From Oscillospiraceae bacterium (GTDB lineage: Bacteria > Bacillota > Clostridia > Lachnospirales > Lachnospiraceae), in assembly GCA_021771715.1 (NCBI GenBank), contig JAETOO010000001.1, positions 496,001 through 560,000 on the forward strand: a stretch of DNA of 64,000 nt. The letters are read 5' to 3'. A program made the translations under genes and the position numbers. How positions within the stretch are numbered: position 1 is the first letter of the stretch; each line of letters begins with the position of its first letter. Of this stretch, positions 10,898 to 22,406 are shown piece by piece. Below the pieces are notes generated by a model, which was not told the origin of the DNA, did not search any database, and saw nothing but the letters and a program-made list of their open reading frames with translations.

Positions 10898-11284
10898 CTT
10901 TCCATTCCATTAAGCCATGAGTGCCGTCCTCGTTCCACACTGCCGTGCGTCTCGCGGAATATCACACACTCTTGCAAGACATGCTCATCCTGCGCCAGCG
11001 GTTTTCGCACAGGATCGTGTACTGTCACATCCTGGTCTGGTATTAAAAGCAATATCGCAACGAAATAAAATCTCTGACTGTTTATATTAAGGGTAGTCAT
11101 CCGGCATCTGCCTGCTGCAGGCTGTCGAATGCTCCCGGAAAAAAGTCACACTTCTCATTTATTCCATCGTTATATTGATTTCTGACTGTGAACTGCTCTC
11201 CTCCTGGATCTGCTCTGCAAAATACAAAGCTCATCCTGCGCTCAGAGGAAATCCGCCACGGTCATTTCCGCCGTTTTGTGTTGC

Positions 11285-11398
11285 TTAGCCCTGTCTCTGT
11301 TTGTGCTTCGGGTTCTCGCAGATAATCCGGATGCTTCCCTTTCTCTTGATCACCTTACACTTTTCACAGATCGGCTTCACTGATGATCTAACCTTCAT
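11285..11398 (-). CDS. rpmJ: 50S ribosomal protein L36
   Basis: [37 protein letters not shown]. Confidence 0.98.
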   Translation of the reverse strand: MKVRSSVKPICEKCKVIKRKGSIRIICENPKHKQRQG

Positions 11399-11571
11399 GG
11401 TCAATCCTCCCTTCACCTTTGTTCTGTTTTTGAGCGCACGAATAGGCGCACTATTCCCGTGCTCACAAAAGTACATTTGCTATTATAATACGGGCGCAGG
11501 GAAAATGCAAGCGGAAATTTTCCTGATTTTTCATGCATTTTTCACGATATTTTGCAGGTTTTTGCGGGTTC

Positions 11572-11802
11572 CTATAGCACCTTCTGGAGCCGCTGTGTCA
11601 GAAGATCACGGTCGCCTTCTGATATCCGAAGTACCTCCATCGCGTGATCTGCAGACCAGCTCAGACTCTCCATCAGATTTCTGACGCTGTCAAACAGAGT
11701 ACTCACTCTCTGCTCCTTCAATGCCTCTTCCTTTTCTATAGCGGCCTGCTCCATAGCTTTCCTTGCCGCTCTCGCTGCGATCTCTTCTATTGCCTTACAC
11801 AT
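11572..11802 (-). CDS. small alpha-helical protein; resembles the C-terminal tail of Rpn/PD-(D/E)XK transposase-like proteins
   Basis: MCKAIEEIAARAARKAMEQAAIEKEEALKEQRVSTLFDSVRNLMESLSWSADHAMEVLRISEGDRDLLTQRLQKVL. Confidence 0.4.
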   Translation of the reverse strand: MCKAIEEIAARAARKAMEQAAIEKEEALKEQRVSTLFDSVRNLMESLSWSADHAMEVLRISEGDRDLLTQRLQKVL

Positions 11803-12107
11803 ATTAACTCCCTCCCTGTCTTGTTGTTCCCAAAATCAATCCCTGCAAGCGCTCTCCCCGTCCGTATCATACCATAGCCATCCGCATGTGGCAAGCAGCG
11901 CCAGAGGCCTCTTGGCAATAGCTGAAGGCAAAACAAGCCGTCCCATATGCAAAAGAGACATTTGCACAGAAAAGGTCTGAAAAAATAAGTCTCTAATCCG
12001 CTGTTCAGAAGGATATTGTCTTAAATGCAACACATATTCCGGAATCATCGTTGGATAATTCCTGAATAACACAGGAAAATATAAAATTTTTATAAAATAG
12101 TGTCAGC

Positions 12108-12160
12108 CAAAAAAATCCGCTGTACGATTTCTCTCACGAATCATGTACAGCGGATTTCGG
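12108..12160 (-). terminator. terminator downstream of infA
   Basis: Minus: AAATCCGCTGTACatGATTCgtgagaGAAATCGTACAGCGGATTTTTTT. Confidence 0.75.
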
Positions 12161-12200
12161 GTTCTTTACAACTGATAGCTTGTTTTTTTAATTGCCTGGC

Positions 12201-12419
12201 CTATTTATCTCTCCAGATGATTCTCCCCTTCGTCAGGTCATACGGGGACAGCTCGATTGTGACCTTGTCGCCTGGGAGGATGCGGATAAAGTTCATGCGG
12301 AGCTTGCCGCTGATGTGCGCAAGCACGACATGCTTATTCTCGAGCTCGACGCGGAACATCGCGTTCGGCAGCTTCTCCAGTACGGTTCCCTCTACTTCAA
12401 TGGCATCTGTTTTTGACAT
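12201..12419 (-). CDS. infA: translation initiation factor IF-1
   Basis: [72 protein letters not shown]. Confidence 0.98.
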   Translation of the reverse strand: MSKTDAIEVEGTVLEKLPNAMFRVELENKHVVLAHISGKLRMNFIRILPGDKVTIELSPYDLTKGRIIWRDK

Positions 12420-12442
12420 GTTTACCTCCTGTCATTTTGATT

Positions 12443-12589
12443 GTTACAGTTCAGCCACGGACAGGAGCCGCGTAGCGGCGGATAGCTTGCACAGCAAGCG
12501 GGGCGCTGTGTGCCGGCGGCACACGGTTAGCGCTGACCGAAGCGAAGCGTAGACCTGTGGCATGCATGGCGTCCTGGCTGAACCGTAAC
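12443..12589. mobile_element. MITE-like palindromic intergenic element, copy 1
   Basis: Ends GTTACaGTTCAGCCAcGGAC and revcomp GTTACgGTTCAGCCAgGAC; internal hairpins; aligns in inverted orientation with 14416-14601. Confidence 0.65.
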
Positions 12590-12634
12590 TTCTGTTTCAA
12601 TCTACAGTCCGGCGGATTTTCGATTCCTCTTTAC

Positions 12635-12994
12635 TTAATTTCCAGCTCCGAGCAACGCATCGGCGTCAACATCACGCTGCTCATAGGCGCGGATCACCTT
12701 GCGCAGGTGCGCATCACAGCGGAGCTCCTGCATCGCGTCCAGAATGTCCGCGGGCAGGTGCGTGATGAGCTGGACGTGCATCCGCTTCTTTTTCTTTGGC
12801 TTCGCGAGTGTCCGCCGCCTGCCGTCCGCGAGGTACAGGTACGGGCCATTCTCCGCGAGAACCACGTACACGGTGTCTTTGTCGTGGCCTGCCCGGGACA
12901 CGGCAAGCATATGCGCGGAGAGAGCAGTGCTCTTCTTCAGCTCAATCAGGATCGGGTCCTCTGCGGCAGAGCATGTTCCGGAACGTTCCTTCAT
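12635..12994 (-). CDS. KOW domain-containing RNA-binding protein (L14e-like)
   Basis: HMLAVSRAGHDKDTVYVVLAENGPYLYLADGRRRTLAKPKKKKRMHVQLI; map-infA context. Confidence 0.8.
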   Translation of the reverse strand: MKERSGTCSAAEDPILIELKKSTALSAHMLAVSRAGHDKDTVYVVLAENGPYLYLADGRRRTLAKPKKKKRMHVQLITHLPADILDAMQELRCDAHLRKVIRAYEQRDVDADALLGAGN

Positions 12995-13003
12995 ATGGCC
13001 TCC

Positions 13004-13759
13004 CTACTCGGCAAGCGTCAGAATCTCCGGCTCGCCGTCTGTGATCAGGATCGTGTTCTCATAGTGGGCGGAAAGGCTGCCGTCCTCCGTCACGACGGTC
13101 CAGTCGTCGTCGAGCCACTCGACGTCCGCGCGGCCTGCGTTGATCATCGGCTCGACGGCGAGCGTCATGCCCTTCACGAGGCGGATGCCTCTTCCTCTCT
13201 GGCGGAAATTCGGGATCTGCGGGTCCTCGTGCAGCGCCTTGCCGATGCCGTGCCCCACAAGGTCACGGACGACTCCGTACCCGAAGGACTCCGCATAGTC
13301 TCCGATCGCAGCAGAAATCTCGTGCAGGTGATTGCCGGCCTTCGCATACTCAATTCCCTTAAAGAAACACTCGCGCGTCACGTCAATCAGCTTCTGCGCC
13401 TCCGGTGTGATCTGTCCGACCCCGTAGGTGCGGGCCGCATCGGAATGCATGCCTTTGTAGATCAGGCCGGCGTCGATGCTGACGATATCTCCCTCGTGCA
13501 GAATCCTGCTCTTCTTCGGGATGCCGTGAACGACCTCATCGTTCACCGAGATGCAGAACGAAGCCGGAAATCCGTTGTAGTTCAGGAAATTCGGCACGCA
13601 CCCGAAGCTGCGGATGACACGCTCCCCGAGCTTATCCAGCTCGTGGGTCGAAATGCCCGGGCGGATCGCCGCCGCAAGCTCCTTGTGCACGATGTTCAGC
13701 AGTCTGCCTGCCTCCCTCATCAGTTCAATTTCATGTGCTGTCTTGATTGTCACTGACAT
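13004..13759 (-). CDS. map: type I methionyl aminopeptidase
   Basis: MSVTIKTAHEIELMREAGRLLNIVHKELAAAIRPGISTHELD... Confidence 0.98.
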   Translation of the reverse strand: MSVTIKTAHEIELMREAGRLLNIVHKELAAAIRPGISTHELDKLGERVIRSFGCVPNFLNYNGFPASFCISVNDEVVHGIPKKSRILHEGDIVSIDAGLIYKGMHSDAARTYGVGQITPEAQKLIDVTRECFFKGIEYAKAGNHLHEISAAIGDYAESFGYGVVRDLVGHGIGKALHEDPQIPNFRQRGRGIRLVKGMTLAVEPMINAGRADVEWLDDDWTVVTEDGSLSAHYENTILITDGEPEILTLAE

Positions 13760-13761
13760 GT

Positions 13762-14406
13762 TTAAGCCCCCAGAATCTCTGTGATCGCCGCGAACACATC
13801 CTTCATATCCTGCGTGCCGTCCACGGTCTTCAATATGCCCTGCTTCTTATAATACTCGATCAGCGGCTGTGTCTGATCATGATAGACGTTCAGTCTCTTC
13901 TGCACCGTCTCCGGTCTGTCATCGTCGCGGAGCACCAGCTGCTCGCCGCACACCTCGCACGCCTCCCCCTTCTTGGAAGGATTGTACACGACGTGGTAGG
14001 TCGCCCCGCAGCCTGTGCAGGCTCTTCTGCCGGACATTCTTGACACAATGTTCTCATCCGGCACATCGACGTCGATCGCATAATCCATCTTCTCCCCAAG
14101 CTTCCCAAGCGCCGCATCAAGCGCCTCCGCCTGCGGAATCGTGCGCGGAAAACCGTCAAGAATATAGCCGTTCTTGCAGTCATCCTGCGCGAGGCGGTCA
14201 ATCACGAGGTCGACCGTCAGCTCATCCGGCACCAGCAGCCCCTGGTCCATGAAGGCCTTCGCCTTCTTGCCCAGCTCTGTGCCGTTCTTAATATTCGCCC
14301 GAAAGATATCCCCTGTAGAGATATGCGGGATCTCATACTTTGATGCAATCATTTTCGCCTGGGTCCCCTTCCCGGCCCCCGGCGCTCCAAGCATTATAAT
14401 TTTCAT
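13762..14406 (-). CDS. adk: adenylate kinase
   Basis: [50 protein letters not shown]...; zinc-type lid CTGC...CEVC. Confidence 0.98.
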   Translation of the reverse strand: MKIIMLGAPGAGKGTQAKMIASKYEIPHISTGDIFRANIKNGTELGKKAKAFMDQGLLVPDELTVDLVIDRLAQDDCKNGYILDGFPRTIPQAEALDAALGKLGEKMDYAIDVDVPDENIVSRMSGRRACTGCGATYHVVYNPSKKGEACEVCGEQLVLRDDDRPETVQKRLNVYHDQTQPLIEYYKKQGILKTVDGTQDMKDVFAAITEILGA

Positions 14407-14415
14407 CATTTCCTC

Positions 14416-14601
14416 CAGTTCAGTCAGTACGCCATGCAAGCCGCAGACGCGCTTGCTATGCAAGCTATCCGCCGCGCGGGTAGCGGCACGCGCACCTTAC
14501 GGTGCACTTGCCAGGTCGGAGTCGCCATTTAAAATCGCTTCGCGATGGGCGACTCCTCGCGGCTCCTGTCTGTGGTTTTTTTTGCATGGCTGAACTGTAA
14601 C
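14416..14601. mobile_element. MITE-like palindromic intergenic element, copy 2
   Basis: Shares GCTTGCTNTGCAAGCTATCCGCCGC and GCGGCTCCTGTCNGTGG...GCTGAACTGTAAC with revcomp of 12443-12589; lies between adk and secY. Confidence 0.65.
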
Positions 14602-14697
14602 AAATAAAATACTCCACTTCCCTCTCTCAAGTCCAGAATCCGGTCTGCATCAGTCCGGATTCTGTTCCCTGATCCCTCCGGGAAGCGGAGCAATAGC

Positions 14698-16014
14698 TTA
14701 ATCTGACAGGAATCCCTTGTAGTTGCGAACCAGCATCTGAGATTCAATCTGCTTTAATGTCTCAAGGATTACACCCACGATAATGATGATGGACGTTCCG
14801 CCGAACGATACCTGCGCGCCGAAGACTCCGTTGAAGAAGATCGGGATCAGCACGACGATGATCAGTCCTGCCACGCCGATAAACACGAGATAGTTCAGCA
14901 CACGCTCCAGATAATCCTGAGTCGGCTTGCCCGGCCGGATGCCCGGGATAAATCCGCCCTGCTTCTTCATGTTGTCCGCCACCTCAATCGGGTTGAAGGT
15001 GATCGACGTGTAGAAATAAGCAAAGAAGACATTCAGCACAATATACAGCAGCATGCCGATCGAGTAGATCGGATGGCTGAAGTTGAACCAGTTGTTCTGG
15101 CTCAGCATGCCGATGAGCGTCGCGCCGACGCCCGTGCCGAGATTCGCCCCCGTGAACGCCACGATCATCTGCGGGATCGACATCAGGGACGACGCAAAGA
15201 TAACCGGGATCACGCCTGCGGTGTTCACCTTCAGCGGGATGAACGTGGACTGGCCGCCCACCATCTTCCGCCCCTGCATCTTTTTCGCGTACTGTACCGG
15301 GATCTTCCGGATCGCATCGTTCAGGACGATGACGAGCACAATCGTGACCAGGATGACTGCGAGAATGATCAGGGCCGCAAGCGCGCCGTGCGCCAGCGTC
15401 TTGCCCTTTACAAACATCTCAAACAGACCCGTGATATCCGACGGGATGCTGGAGAGGATGTTCACCATCAGGACGATGGAGATACCGTTCCCCACGCCGT
15501 TCTGTGTGATCCGCTCGCCGATCCACATCAGCATCGTAGAACCTGCAGTCAGCGCAACGACGACGGCAAAGCCCTTCAGGAAATTCATGTTCGGAATGAG
15601 TCCGGAATTTCCGAAGCCGATCGTCATCGCGGTACTCTCGATGAGAGCGAGCGCCACGGTCACATAACGCGTGATCGCAGCAATTTTCTTTCTGCCATCT
15701 TCTCCATCCTTATGCATCTCCTCCAGCGCCGGGATGGCGATGGTCATAAGCTGCATAATGATGGAGGAAGTAATATATGGCGTAATGCTTAGCGCGAAAA
15801 TTGACATTTTCTCGAAGGAGCCACCGGTAAATGCAGAAAAGAAATTAAACGCATCGTTGGACTGCTGTGCGAACCACTGAGAAAAGTAGCTCCTGTTCAC
15901 CCCCGGCACCGGAAGCTGGCAGCCCAGACGAATCACAACCATCATGCAGAATGTGTAGAATAACTTCTTCCGAATATCCTTAATTCTGAATGCATTTTTC
16001 AGTGTCTCGAGCAT
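14698..16014 (-). CDS. secY: preprotein translocase subunit SecY
   Basis: MLETLKNAFRIKDIRKKLFYTFCMMVVIRLGCQLPVPGVN... Confidence 0.99.
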   Translation of the reverse strand: MLETLKNAFRIKDIRKKLFYTFCMMVVIRLGCQLPVPGVNRSYFSQWFAQQSNDAFNFFSAFTGGSFEKMSIFALSITPYITSSIIMQLMTIAIPALEEMHKDGEDGRKKIAAITRYVTVALALIESTAMTIGFGNSGLIPNMNFLKGFAVVVALTAGSTMLMWIGERITQNGVGNGISIVLMVNILSSIPSDITGLFEMFVKGKTLAHGALAALIILAVILVTIVLVIVLNDAIRKIPVQYAKKMQGRKMVGGQSTFIPLKVNTAGVIPVIFASSLMSIPQMIVAFTGANLGTGVGATLIGMLSQNNWFNFSHPIYSIGMLLYIVLNVFFAYFYTSITFNPIEVADNMKKQGGFIPGIRPGKPTQDYLERVLNYLVFIGVAGLIIVVLIPIFFNGVFGAQVSFGGTSIIIIVGVILETLKQIESQMLVRNYKGFLSD

Positions 16015-16015
16015 G

Positions 16016-16456
16016 TTAGATCACCTCTGCTTTTCCGCCGAGCTCCTCAATTTTTGTCTTCGCACTCTCGCTGTAAGCGTTCACCTTAACGTTCAGCTTC
16101 TTTGTGAGCGTCCCGTTGCCAAGGATCTTAACGCCGTCCTTCGCGTCCTTGATCACGCCCTTCTCGAGCAGCGCGTCCACCGTCACCTCTGCGCCGTCCT
16201 CGAATACCTCGAGTGCGCTAAGGTTGATCGCCTCAATGTCCAGAGAATTTCTGTTCTTGAAGCCTCTCTTCGGAAGACGTCTGTACAGCGGCATCTGGCC
16301 ACCCTCGAAGCCGATTCTCGGCGCTCCGGAACGAGCCTTCTGGCCCTTGTGTCCCTTGCCGGCCGTCTTGCCGTTTCCTGATCCGTGTCCGCGTCCTCTT
16401 CTGAAATTATCACTGTGTACACTGCCAGCTGCTGGCTTTAAGTTTGATAAATCCAT
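16016..16456 (-). CDS. rplO: 50S ribosomal protein L15
   Basis: [68 protein letters not shown]. Confidence 0.99.
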   Translation of the reverse strand: MDLSNLKPAAGSVHSDNFRRGRGHGSGNGKTAGKGHKGQKARSGAPRIGFEGGQMPLYRRLPKRGFKNRNSLDIEAINLSALEVFEDGAEVTVDALLEKGVIKDAKDGVKILGNGTLTKKLNVKVNAYSESAKTKIEELGGKAEVI

Positions 16457-16484
16457 GATGACACCTCCTTATCTGAAATAATTC

Positions 16485-16667
16485 TTACGCTTCCTCAACC
16501 TTTACCATGTAGGATACCTGAGCGATCATACCCTTGACCGCATCGTTGTTCGGAAGCTCTACCGTCTTGTGCATCTTGGAAAGACCAAGTGCCTTCACCG
16601 TCGCACGGTGCTTCGGAACCGCACCGATCGGGGATTTTACTAATGTAACCTTCAGCTTGTCTGCCAT
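16485..16667 (-). CDS. rpmD: 50S ribosomal protein L30
   Basis: [41 protein letters not shown]. Confidence 0.98.
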   Translation of the reverse strand: MADKLKVTLVKSPIGAVPKHRATVKALGLSKMHKTVELPNNDAVKGMIAQVSYMVKVEEA

Positions 16668-16683
16668 TTTTCAATCCTCCTCG

Positions 16684-17193
16684 CTAACCCAGAATCTCTT
16701 CTACGGACTTGCCGCGGAGTCTTGCTACTTCCTCCGGAGACTTCATCTGCTTCAGTGCTTCCAGCGTAGCCAGAACAACGTTCTGCTTGTTGTTGGAGCC
16801 CAGTGACTTTGTACGGATATTCTTGATGCCTGCGATCTCCAGGACGTTACGCGCCGGGCCGCCTGCGATGATACCGGTACCTTCCGGAGCTCTCTTCAGC
16901 AGCACGGACGCGCCGCCGAACTTGCCGATGAAGTCGTGCGGTACGCTTGCATTCTCATCCATCGATATATATACGAGCTTCTTCATGGCATCCTCTTTTC
17001 CCTTGCGGATTGCTTCCGGAATCTCCGTTGCCTTTCCAAGTCCTGCACCGATATGGCCGTTTCCGTCACCTACAACTACCAGAGCCGTAAAACGCATGGT
17101 ACGTCCGCCCTTAACAGTCTTGGATACACGCTTAATTGACACTACCTTGTCAGTCAGCTCGAACTGGCTCGGGTCAATGATCTCATGTCTCAT
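16684..17193 (-). CDS. rpsE: 30S ribosomal protein S5
   Basis: [55 protein letters not shown]. Confidence 0.99.
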   Translation of the reverse strand: MRHEIIDPSQFELTDKVVSIKRVSKTVKGGRTMRFTALVVVGDGNGHIGAGLGKATEIPEAIRKGKEDAMKKLVYISMDENASVPHDFIGKFGGASVLLKRAPEGTGIIAGGPARNVLEIAGIKNIRTKSLGSNNKQNVVLATLEALKQMKSPEEVARLRGKSVEEILG

Positions 17194-17208
17194 GTGTTTT
17201 TCCTCCTC

Positions 17209-17577
17209 TTAAAATTCCAGTCCGGCTTCTCTTGCTGCATCAGCAAGTGCTTTGACCTTACCCTGATAGATGAAACCGCCGCGGTCGAAGACCACTTCCT
17301 TGATGCCCTTTTCCAGTGCACGCTCTGCGATTACCTTTCCAAGGTATGCTGCCGCCTCGACATTGTTGGTCTTCTCAAGCTCTGCCTTCACTTCCTTCTG
17401 AAGTGTGCTCGCAGACACCAGAGTATGTCCAATGGAGTCGTCGATGACCTGAGCATACATATGGTTATTGCTTCTGAATACGGCAAGACGCGGTCTCTCG
17501 GCTGTGCCGGCGAAGCGGTTGCGCATTCTGTAATGCTTTTTCTCGCGAATTTTTGCTCTTGATTCCTTGCTAACCAT
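17209..17577 (-). CDS. rplR: 50S ribosomal protein L18
   Basis: [35 protein letters not shown]. Confidence 0.98.
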   Translation of the reverse strand: MVSKESRAKIREKKHYRMRNRFAGTAERPRLAVFRSNNHMYAQVIDDSIGHTLVSASTLQKEVKAELEKTNNVEAAAYLGKVIAERALEKGIKEVVFDRGGFIYQGKVKALADAAREAGLEF

Positions 17578-17595
17578 TCTTCACACTCTCCTTAC

Positions 17596-18135
17596 TTATT
17601 TTTTACCGGTCTTACCAACTTTACGTCTGATTACTTCGTCAGCATACTTGATACCCTTGCCCTTGTACGGCTCCGGTCTCCTCTTGTCTCTGATCTCCGC
17701 TGCGTACTGGCCAACCTTCTCCTTGCTGATACCGGATACGATGATCTTATTGCCATCTACCTTCGTCTCGATGCCCTCCGGGTCCTCCATCTCTACCGGA
17801 TGGGAGTAGCCCAGGTTCAGGGTCAGCTTCTTGCCGGACTTTGCAGCTCTGTAACCGACACCGTTTACTTCCAGCGTCTTTGTATAACCCTCGCTGACAC
17901 CGATCGTCATGTTGTGGATCAGTGTTCTCGTAAGGCCGTGGAGAGATTTCATTCTCTTCAGATCATTCGGTCTCGAAACGATCACATGACCGTCCTCGAT
18001 CTTGATATCCATTTCCTTTGCAAGCTCTCTGACGAGCGTGCCCTTCGGTCCTTTCACGGTAACCTTGTTACCCTCAGCAACCTCGACAGTGACACCTGCC
18101 GGGATCGCAACCGGCATTCTACCTATACGTGACAT
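17596..18135 (-). CDS. rplF: 50S ribosomal protein L6
   Basis: [42 protein letters not shown]. Confidence 0.99.
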   Translation of the reverse strand: MSRIGRMPVAIPAGVTVEVAEGNKVTVKGPKGTLVRELAKEMDIKIEDGHVIVSRPNDLKRMKSLHGLTRTLIHNMTIGVSEGYTKTLEVNGVGYRAAKSGKKLTLNLGYSHPVEMEDPEGIETKVDGNKIIVSGISKEKVGQYAAEIRDKRRPEPYKGKGIKYADEVIRRKVGKTGKK

Positions 18136-18223
18136 GCCTGTTTCCTCCTCACTTAGATTTTCGGAGAGGCGCCTGCGGCCTCTCTGTTTTCAGCAATTCT
18201 ATCGAAACTACTCTGCCTTCCGA

Positions 18224-18625
18224 CTACCAGACGAACGCGAGCACCTCGCCGCCTACCTGGAGCTTTCTGGCCTGTTTATCTGTGATGACACCCTGGTTCG
18301 TGGACAGGATTGCTACGCCCAGTCCGCCGAGAACCTTCGGGAGATTATCCTTGCCTGCGTACACACGAAGACCCGGCTTCGAGATTCTCTTGATGCCGGA
18401 GATAATCTTTTCGTTCTTGTCTGCACCGTACTTCAGTGTGATGTGGATCGTCTTCACCGGACCATCCTCCACCAGATCATACTTTGTGATATATCCCTCG
18501 TCTACCAGGATATTTGCAATCGCAATTTTCATCTTCGATGCCGGAACATCGACTGTGTCGTGTTTTGCAGTGTTCGCGTTACGGATTCTTGTAAGCATAT
18601 CTGCAATCGGATCGCTCATTGTCAT
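18224..18625 (-). CDS. rpsH: 30S ribosomal protein S8
   Basis: [46 protein letters not shown]. Confidence 0.98.
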   Translation of the reverse strand: MTMSDPIADMLTRIRNANTAKHDTVDVPASKMKIAIANILVDEGYITKYDLVEDGPVKTIHITLKYGADKNEKIISGIKRISKPGLRVYAGKDNLPKVLGGLGVAILSTNQGVITDKQARKLQVGGEVLAFVW

Positions 18626-18676
18626 GTAAGTTTCCTCCTTCATATTTTTTGTTAGACTTTACATGATATTTATCAA

Positions 18677-18862
18677 TTACCAGCTTGCTTTCTTTACGCC
18701 CGGAATCTGGCCCTTGTATGCCAGCTCGCGGAAGCAGACGCGGCAGATGCCGTACTTTCTCAGGACAGAATGCGGACGTCCGCAGATTCTGCAGCGGGTA
18801 TACGCTCTCGTCGAGAACTTCGGTTTGCGCTGCTGTTTGAGCTTCATTGCTGTCTTAGCCAT
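18677..18862 (-). CDS. rpsZ: 30S ribosomal protein S14 type Z (zinc-binding)
   Basis: [48 protein letters not shown]. Confidence 0.98.
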   Translation of the reverse strand: MAKTAMKLKQQRKPKFSTRAYTRCRICGRPHSVLRKYGICRVCFRELAYKGQIPGVKKASW

Positions 18863-18892
18863 GAATTTTCCCTCCTATTTGAAAATGCCGGA

Positions 18893-19432
<540 letters not shown>

Positions 19433-19453
19433 CTGTACGACCTCCTCTCTCTA

Positions 19454-19753
19454 TTAGTCAATTACTTCTCCCGTAGCCTTCGCCACGCGGACCTTCTTGT
19501 CGCCATCCATGCGGAAGCCGACTCTGGTTTCCTTGCCCTTGAAGAGAAGCATAACATTGGATGCATCGATGTAAGCTTCCTTTGTCACGATGCCGCCCTG
19601 CTGGTTCGCAGCCGACGGTTTCGTGTGCTTTGTCACCATGCCGATACCCTCAACGAGAACCTTGCCGTCCTTCACTGCGAGTACCTTGCCATCTTTTCCT
19701 TTATCCTTACCTGCGATCACCTTTACCGTATCGCCAGTCTTGATCTTATTCAT
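19454..19753 (-). CDS. rplX: 50S ribosomal protein L24
   Basis: [47 protein letters not shown]. Confidence 0.98.
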   Translation of the reverse strand: MNKIKTGDTVKVIAGKDKGKDGKVLAVKDGKVLVEGIGMVTKHTKPSAANQQGGIVTKEAYIDASNVMLLFKGKETRVGFRMDGDKKVRVAKATGEVID

Positions 19754-19766
19754 CTTCAGGTCCTCC

Positions 19767-20135
19767 TTATAATACTTCCGGAGCCAGAGATACGATCTTC
19801 ATGAACTTCTTATCACGGAGCTCTCTTGCTACCGGCCCAAAAATACGAGTTCCTCTCGGGTTCAGATCATCCTTGATGATGACTGCAGCGTTCTCATCGA
19901 ACCTGATATATGAACCGTCTTTACGGCGAACACCCTTCACTGTACGTACTACGACAGCCTTTACCACATCGCCCTTTTTAACAACACCACCTGGCGTTGC
20001 ATCCTTGACCGAAGCAACGATGATATCGCCAATACCTGCATATCTCCTGGTGGAACCGCCCATAACACGGATGCAAAGAAGCTCCTTCGCACCGGTATTA
20101 TCAGCAACTTTCAGTCTGGTTTCCTGCTGTACCAT
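19767..20135 (-). CDS. rplN: 50S ribosomal protein L14
   Basis: [50 protein letters not shown]. Confidence 0.99.
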   Translation of the reverse strand: MVQQETRLKVADNTGAKELLCIRVMGGSTRRYAGIGDIIVASVKDATPGGVVKKGDVVKAVVVRTVKGVRRKDGSYIRFDENAAVIIKDDLNPRGTRIFGPVARELRDKKFMKIVSLAPEVL

Positions 20136-20238
20136 GCCGATATTCCTCCTTTATTTCTATCAGCCTCTACTCTTTAGATTTCAAAATGCCATGCATTTCT
20201 CTCCGCCGAGTCCGAATAAACAGCGCGCTCTGGCTGTC

Positions 20239-20493
20239 TTATTTCACCTTCTCAACGACCTCAACCAGTCTCCATCTCTTGTCCTTAGACAGCGGTCTGG
20301 TCTCCATTACCTTCACTGTATCTCCGATGTTGCACTCGTTGTTCTCATCATGAGCCTTCAGCTTGTAAGTCTTCTTTACGATCTTATTGTAAAGCGGATG
20401 TCTTACGTGGTCCTCTACCGCAACAACGATTGTTTTGTCCATTTTATTGCTGACAACCTTACCCGTACGGGTTTTTCTAAGATTTCTATCCAC
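20239..20493 (-). CDS. rpsQ: 30S ribosomal protein S17 (GTG start)
   Basis: (V)[44 protein letters not shown] preceded by AAAGGAG. Confidence 0.97.
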   Translation of the reverse strand: MDRNLRKTRTGKVVSNKMDKTIVVAVEDHVRHPLYNKIVKKTYKLKAHDENNECNIGDTVKVMETRPLSKDKRWRLVEVVEKVK

Positions 20494-20587
20494 GGAAATG
20501 TTCTCCTTTCTCCAATCTGAGTCTTGACCGGATGTCCTCACCGGAGCCCGATCTCAACGCATCCGTGTGTTTCCAGTTTACACGGAA

Positions 20588-20800
20588 TTATGCATTCGCC
20601 TTCTCTGTGATAACGGTCTGAATTCTCGCGATGTTCTTGCGAACCTCTTTGATCCGGCTGGTGTTATCGAGCTGGTTCGTTGCGTTCTGGAATCTCAGAT
20701 TGAAAAGTTCCTTCTTAGCAGCTACTAATTCTTCATTTAATTCTGCAGCTGATTTTGCCTTTAAATCTTCTACATACTTATTAATTTTCACTGTTATCAC
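20588..20800 (-). CDS. rpmC: 50S ribosomal protein L29
   Basis: [51 protein letters not shown]. Confidence 0.98.
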   Translation of the reverse strand: MITVKINKYVEDLKAKSAAELNEELVAAKKELFNLRFQNATNQLDNTSRIKEVRKNIARIQTVITEKANA

Positions 20801-21212
20801 CGCCTTCTAAGTCTGCACGAGAAACGATTTTACATTTGCAGGGTAACTTGTGCATAGCGAGACGCAATGCTTCGCGGGCTACCTCCTCCGGCACGCCTGC
20901 CAGCTCAAACAATACGCGGCCCGGCTTTACTACGGACACCCAGTACTCAACGGTTCCCTTACCGGAACCCATTCGAGTCTCAGCCGGCTTTGCTGTGATC
21001 GGCTTATCCGGGAAAATCTTGATCCAAACCTTACCACCACGCTTGATGTAACGGGTCATAGCAACACGGGCTGCCTCGATCTGGTTTGCCTTGATCCAGC
21101 ACGGCTCAGTAGCCACAAGACCGAAATCACCATAGGAGATTTTATTTCCTCTCAACGCTTTTCCTGCCATAGAACCGCGGAACTGCTTACGACGTTTTAC
21201 TCTTTTTGGCAT
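20781..21212 (-). CDS. rplP: 50S ribosomal protein L16
   Basis: [40 protein letters not shown]. Confidence 0.99.
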   Translation of the reverse strand: MPKRVKRRKQFRGSMAGKALRGNKISYGDFGLVATEPCWIKANQIEAARVAMTRYIKRGGKVWIKIFPDKPITAKPAETRMGSGKGTVEYWVSVVKPGRVLFELAGVPEEVAREALRLAMHKLPCKCKIVSRADLEGGDNSEN

Positions 21213-21217
21213 TAACA

Positions 21218-21868
21218 TTATTTATCGCTCCCTTCTTTTTTAGATGGAAGTATTTCGCCTTTGTAGATCCATACCTTTACGCCAAGCTTGCCGTAGGTCG
21301 TATCTGCTTCAGCAAAACCATAGTCAATATCTGCTCTCAGTGTCTGAAGCGGGATGGTGCCCTCGCTGTAGAACTCGGAACGCGCGATATCTGCTCCGCC
21401 AAGACGTCCGGAAACAGCTGCCTTGATGCCCAGAGCGCCCGACTTCATCGTTCTGCTCATCGTGGACTTCATCGCACGGCGGTAGGATACACGGTTCTCC
21501 AGCTGTGCTGCGATGTTCTCTGCGACGAGCTGCGCGTCCTTATCCGGTCTCTTGACCTCCTTGATGTCCACGATCAGCTTCTTGGAAACCATCTTCTGGA
21601 GCTCTGCCTTGAGCTTCTCGATCTCTGCGCCGCCCTTGCCGATCACAACGCCCGGCTTCGCGGTGTAGATGATGATCTTTACTCTATCAGAAGCGCGCTC
21701 GATTTCAATCTTGGAAACGCCTGCGCTGAATAATTTCTTCTTCAGGAATGTTCTGATCTTGTGATCCTCGATCAGGCAGTCTGCGAAATCTGCTTCTGCA
21801 TACCATTTTGAATCCCAGTCCTTGATAACGCCGACTCTAAGACCATGCGGATTAACCTTCTGTCCCAT
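21218..21868 (-). CDS. rpsC: 30S ribosomal protein S3
   Basis: [25 protein letters not shown]...KH-domain [13 protein letters not shown]. Confidence 0.99.
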   Translation of the reverse strand: MGQKVNPHGLRVGVIKDWDSKWYAEADFADCLIEDHKIRTFLKKKLFSAGVSKIEIERASDRVKIIIYTAKPGVVIGKGGAEIEKLKAELQKMVSKKLIVDIKEVKRPDKDAQLVAENIAAQLENRVSYRRAMKSTMSRTMKSGALGIKAAVSGRLGGADIARSEFYSEGTIPLQTLRADIDYGFAEADTTYGKLGVKVWIYKGEILPSKKEGSDK

Positions 21869-21879
21869 GATTGTCCTCC

Positions 21880-22266
21880 TTATTTCTCATTAAGCACGAT
21901 AGTGATATGGCTCATTCTCTTCTCGATCCTGTAAGCTCTTCCCTGTGCTCTCGGTCTGATTCTCTTCATTGTCGGTCCCTTGTTTGCGTAGCACTCCTCT
22001 ACGTAAAGGTTCTCGGCACTCATTCCGTTATTGTTCTCTGCATTTGCGATCGCTGACTTCAGCAGCTTAGCAATCAGCTCAGAAGCATATCTCGGATTGT
22101 AAGTAACGATACCGAGCGCTGTCTGTACATCTTTACCTCTGATGGCATCCAATACGAAGCATGCTTTCTGAACGGAAACGCGAGCGTATGACAGCTTTGC
22201 TGACGGTCTCGTATCCTTCTGAGCATTTCTTTCTCTCTTAATCTGGGATCTATGTCCTTTAGCCAT
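21880..22266 (-). CDS. rplV: 50S ribosomal protein L22
   Basis: [57 protein letters not shown]. Confidence 0.98.
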   Translation of the reverse strand: MAKGHRSQIKRERNAQKDTRPSAKLSYARVSVQKACFVLDAIRGKDVQTALGIVTYNPRYASELIAKLLKSAIANAENNNGMSAENLYVEECYANKGPTMKRIRPRAQGRAYRIEKRMSHITIVLNEK

Positions 22267-22318
22267 TGGATGTTGCCTCCTTTCAAAATCTATGCGCCTT
22301 CAGGCTTCTCAATCTGTC

Positions 22319-22336
22319 CCGGAAGCTCTCTTCCGG
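22319..22336 (-). other. hairpin in the unusually long rpsS-rplV spacer
   Basis: Minus: CCGGAAG-AGAG-CTTCCGG. Confidence 0.5.
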
Positions 22337-22406
22337 ACCCCTCATGCGCCCCGCGCCGGCCGCTGCCGGGCGGGCGTGTGAAGGTCTGCTGTATGATGTC
22401 TCTTAT

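Noticed and set aside
12557-13756. Plus-strand 399-aa ORF opposite map and the KOW gene
   Set aside because: Antisense shadow of conserved map/KOW genes.
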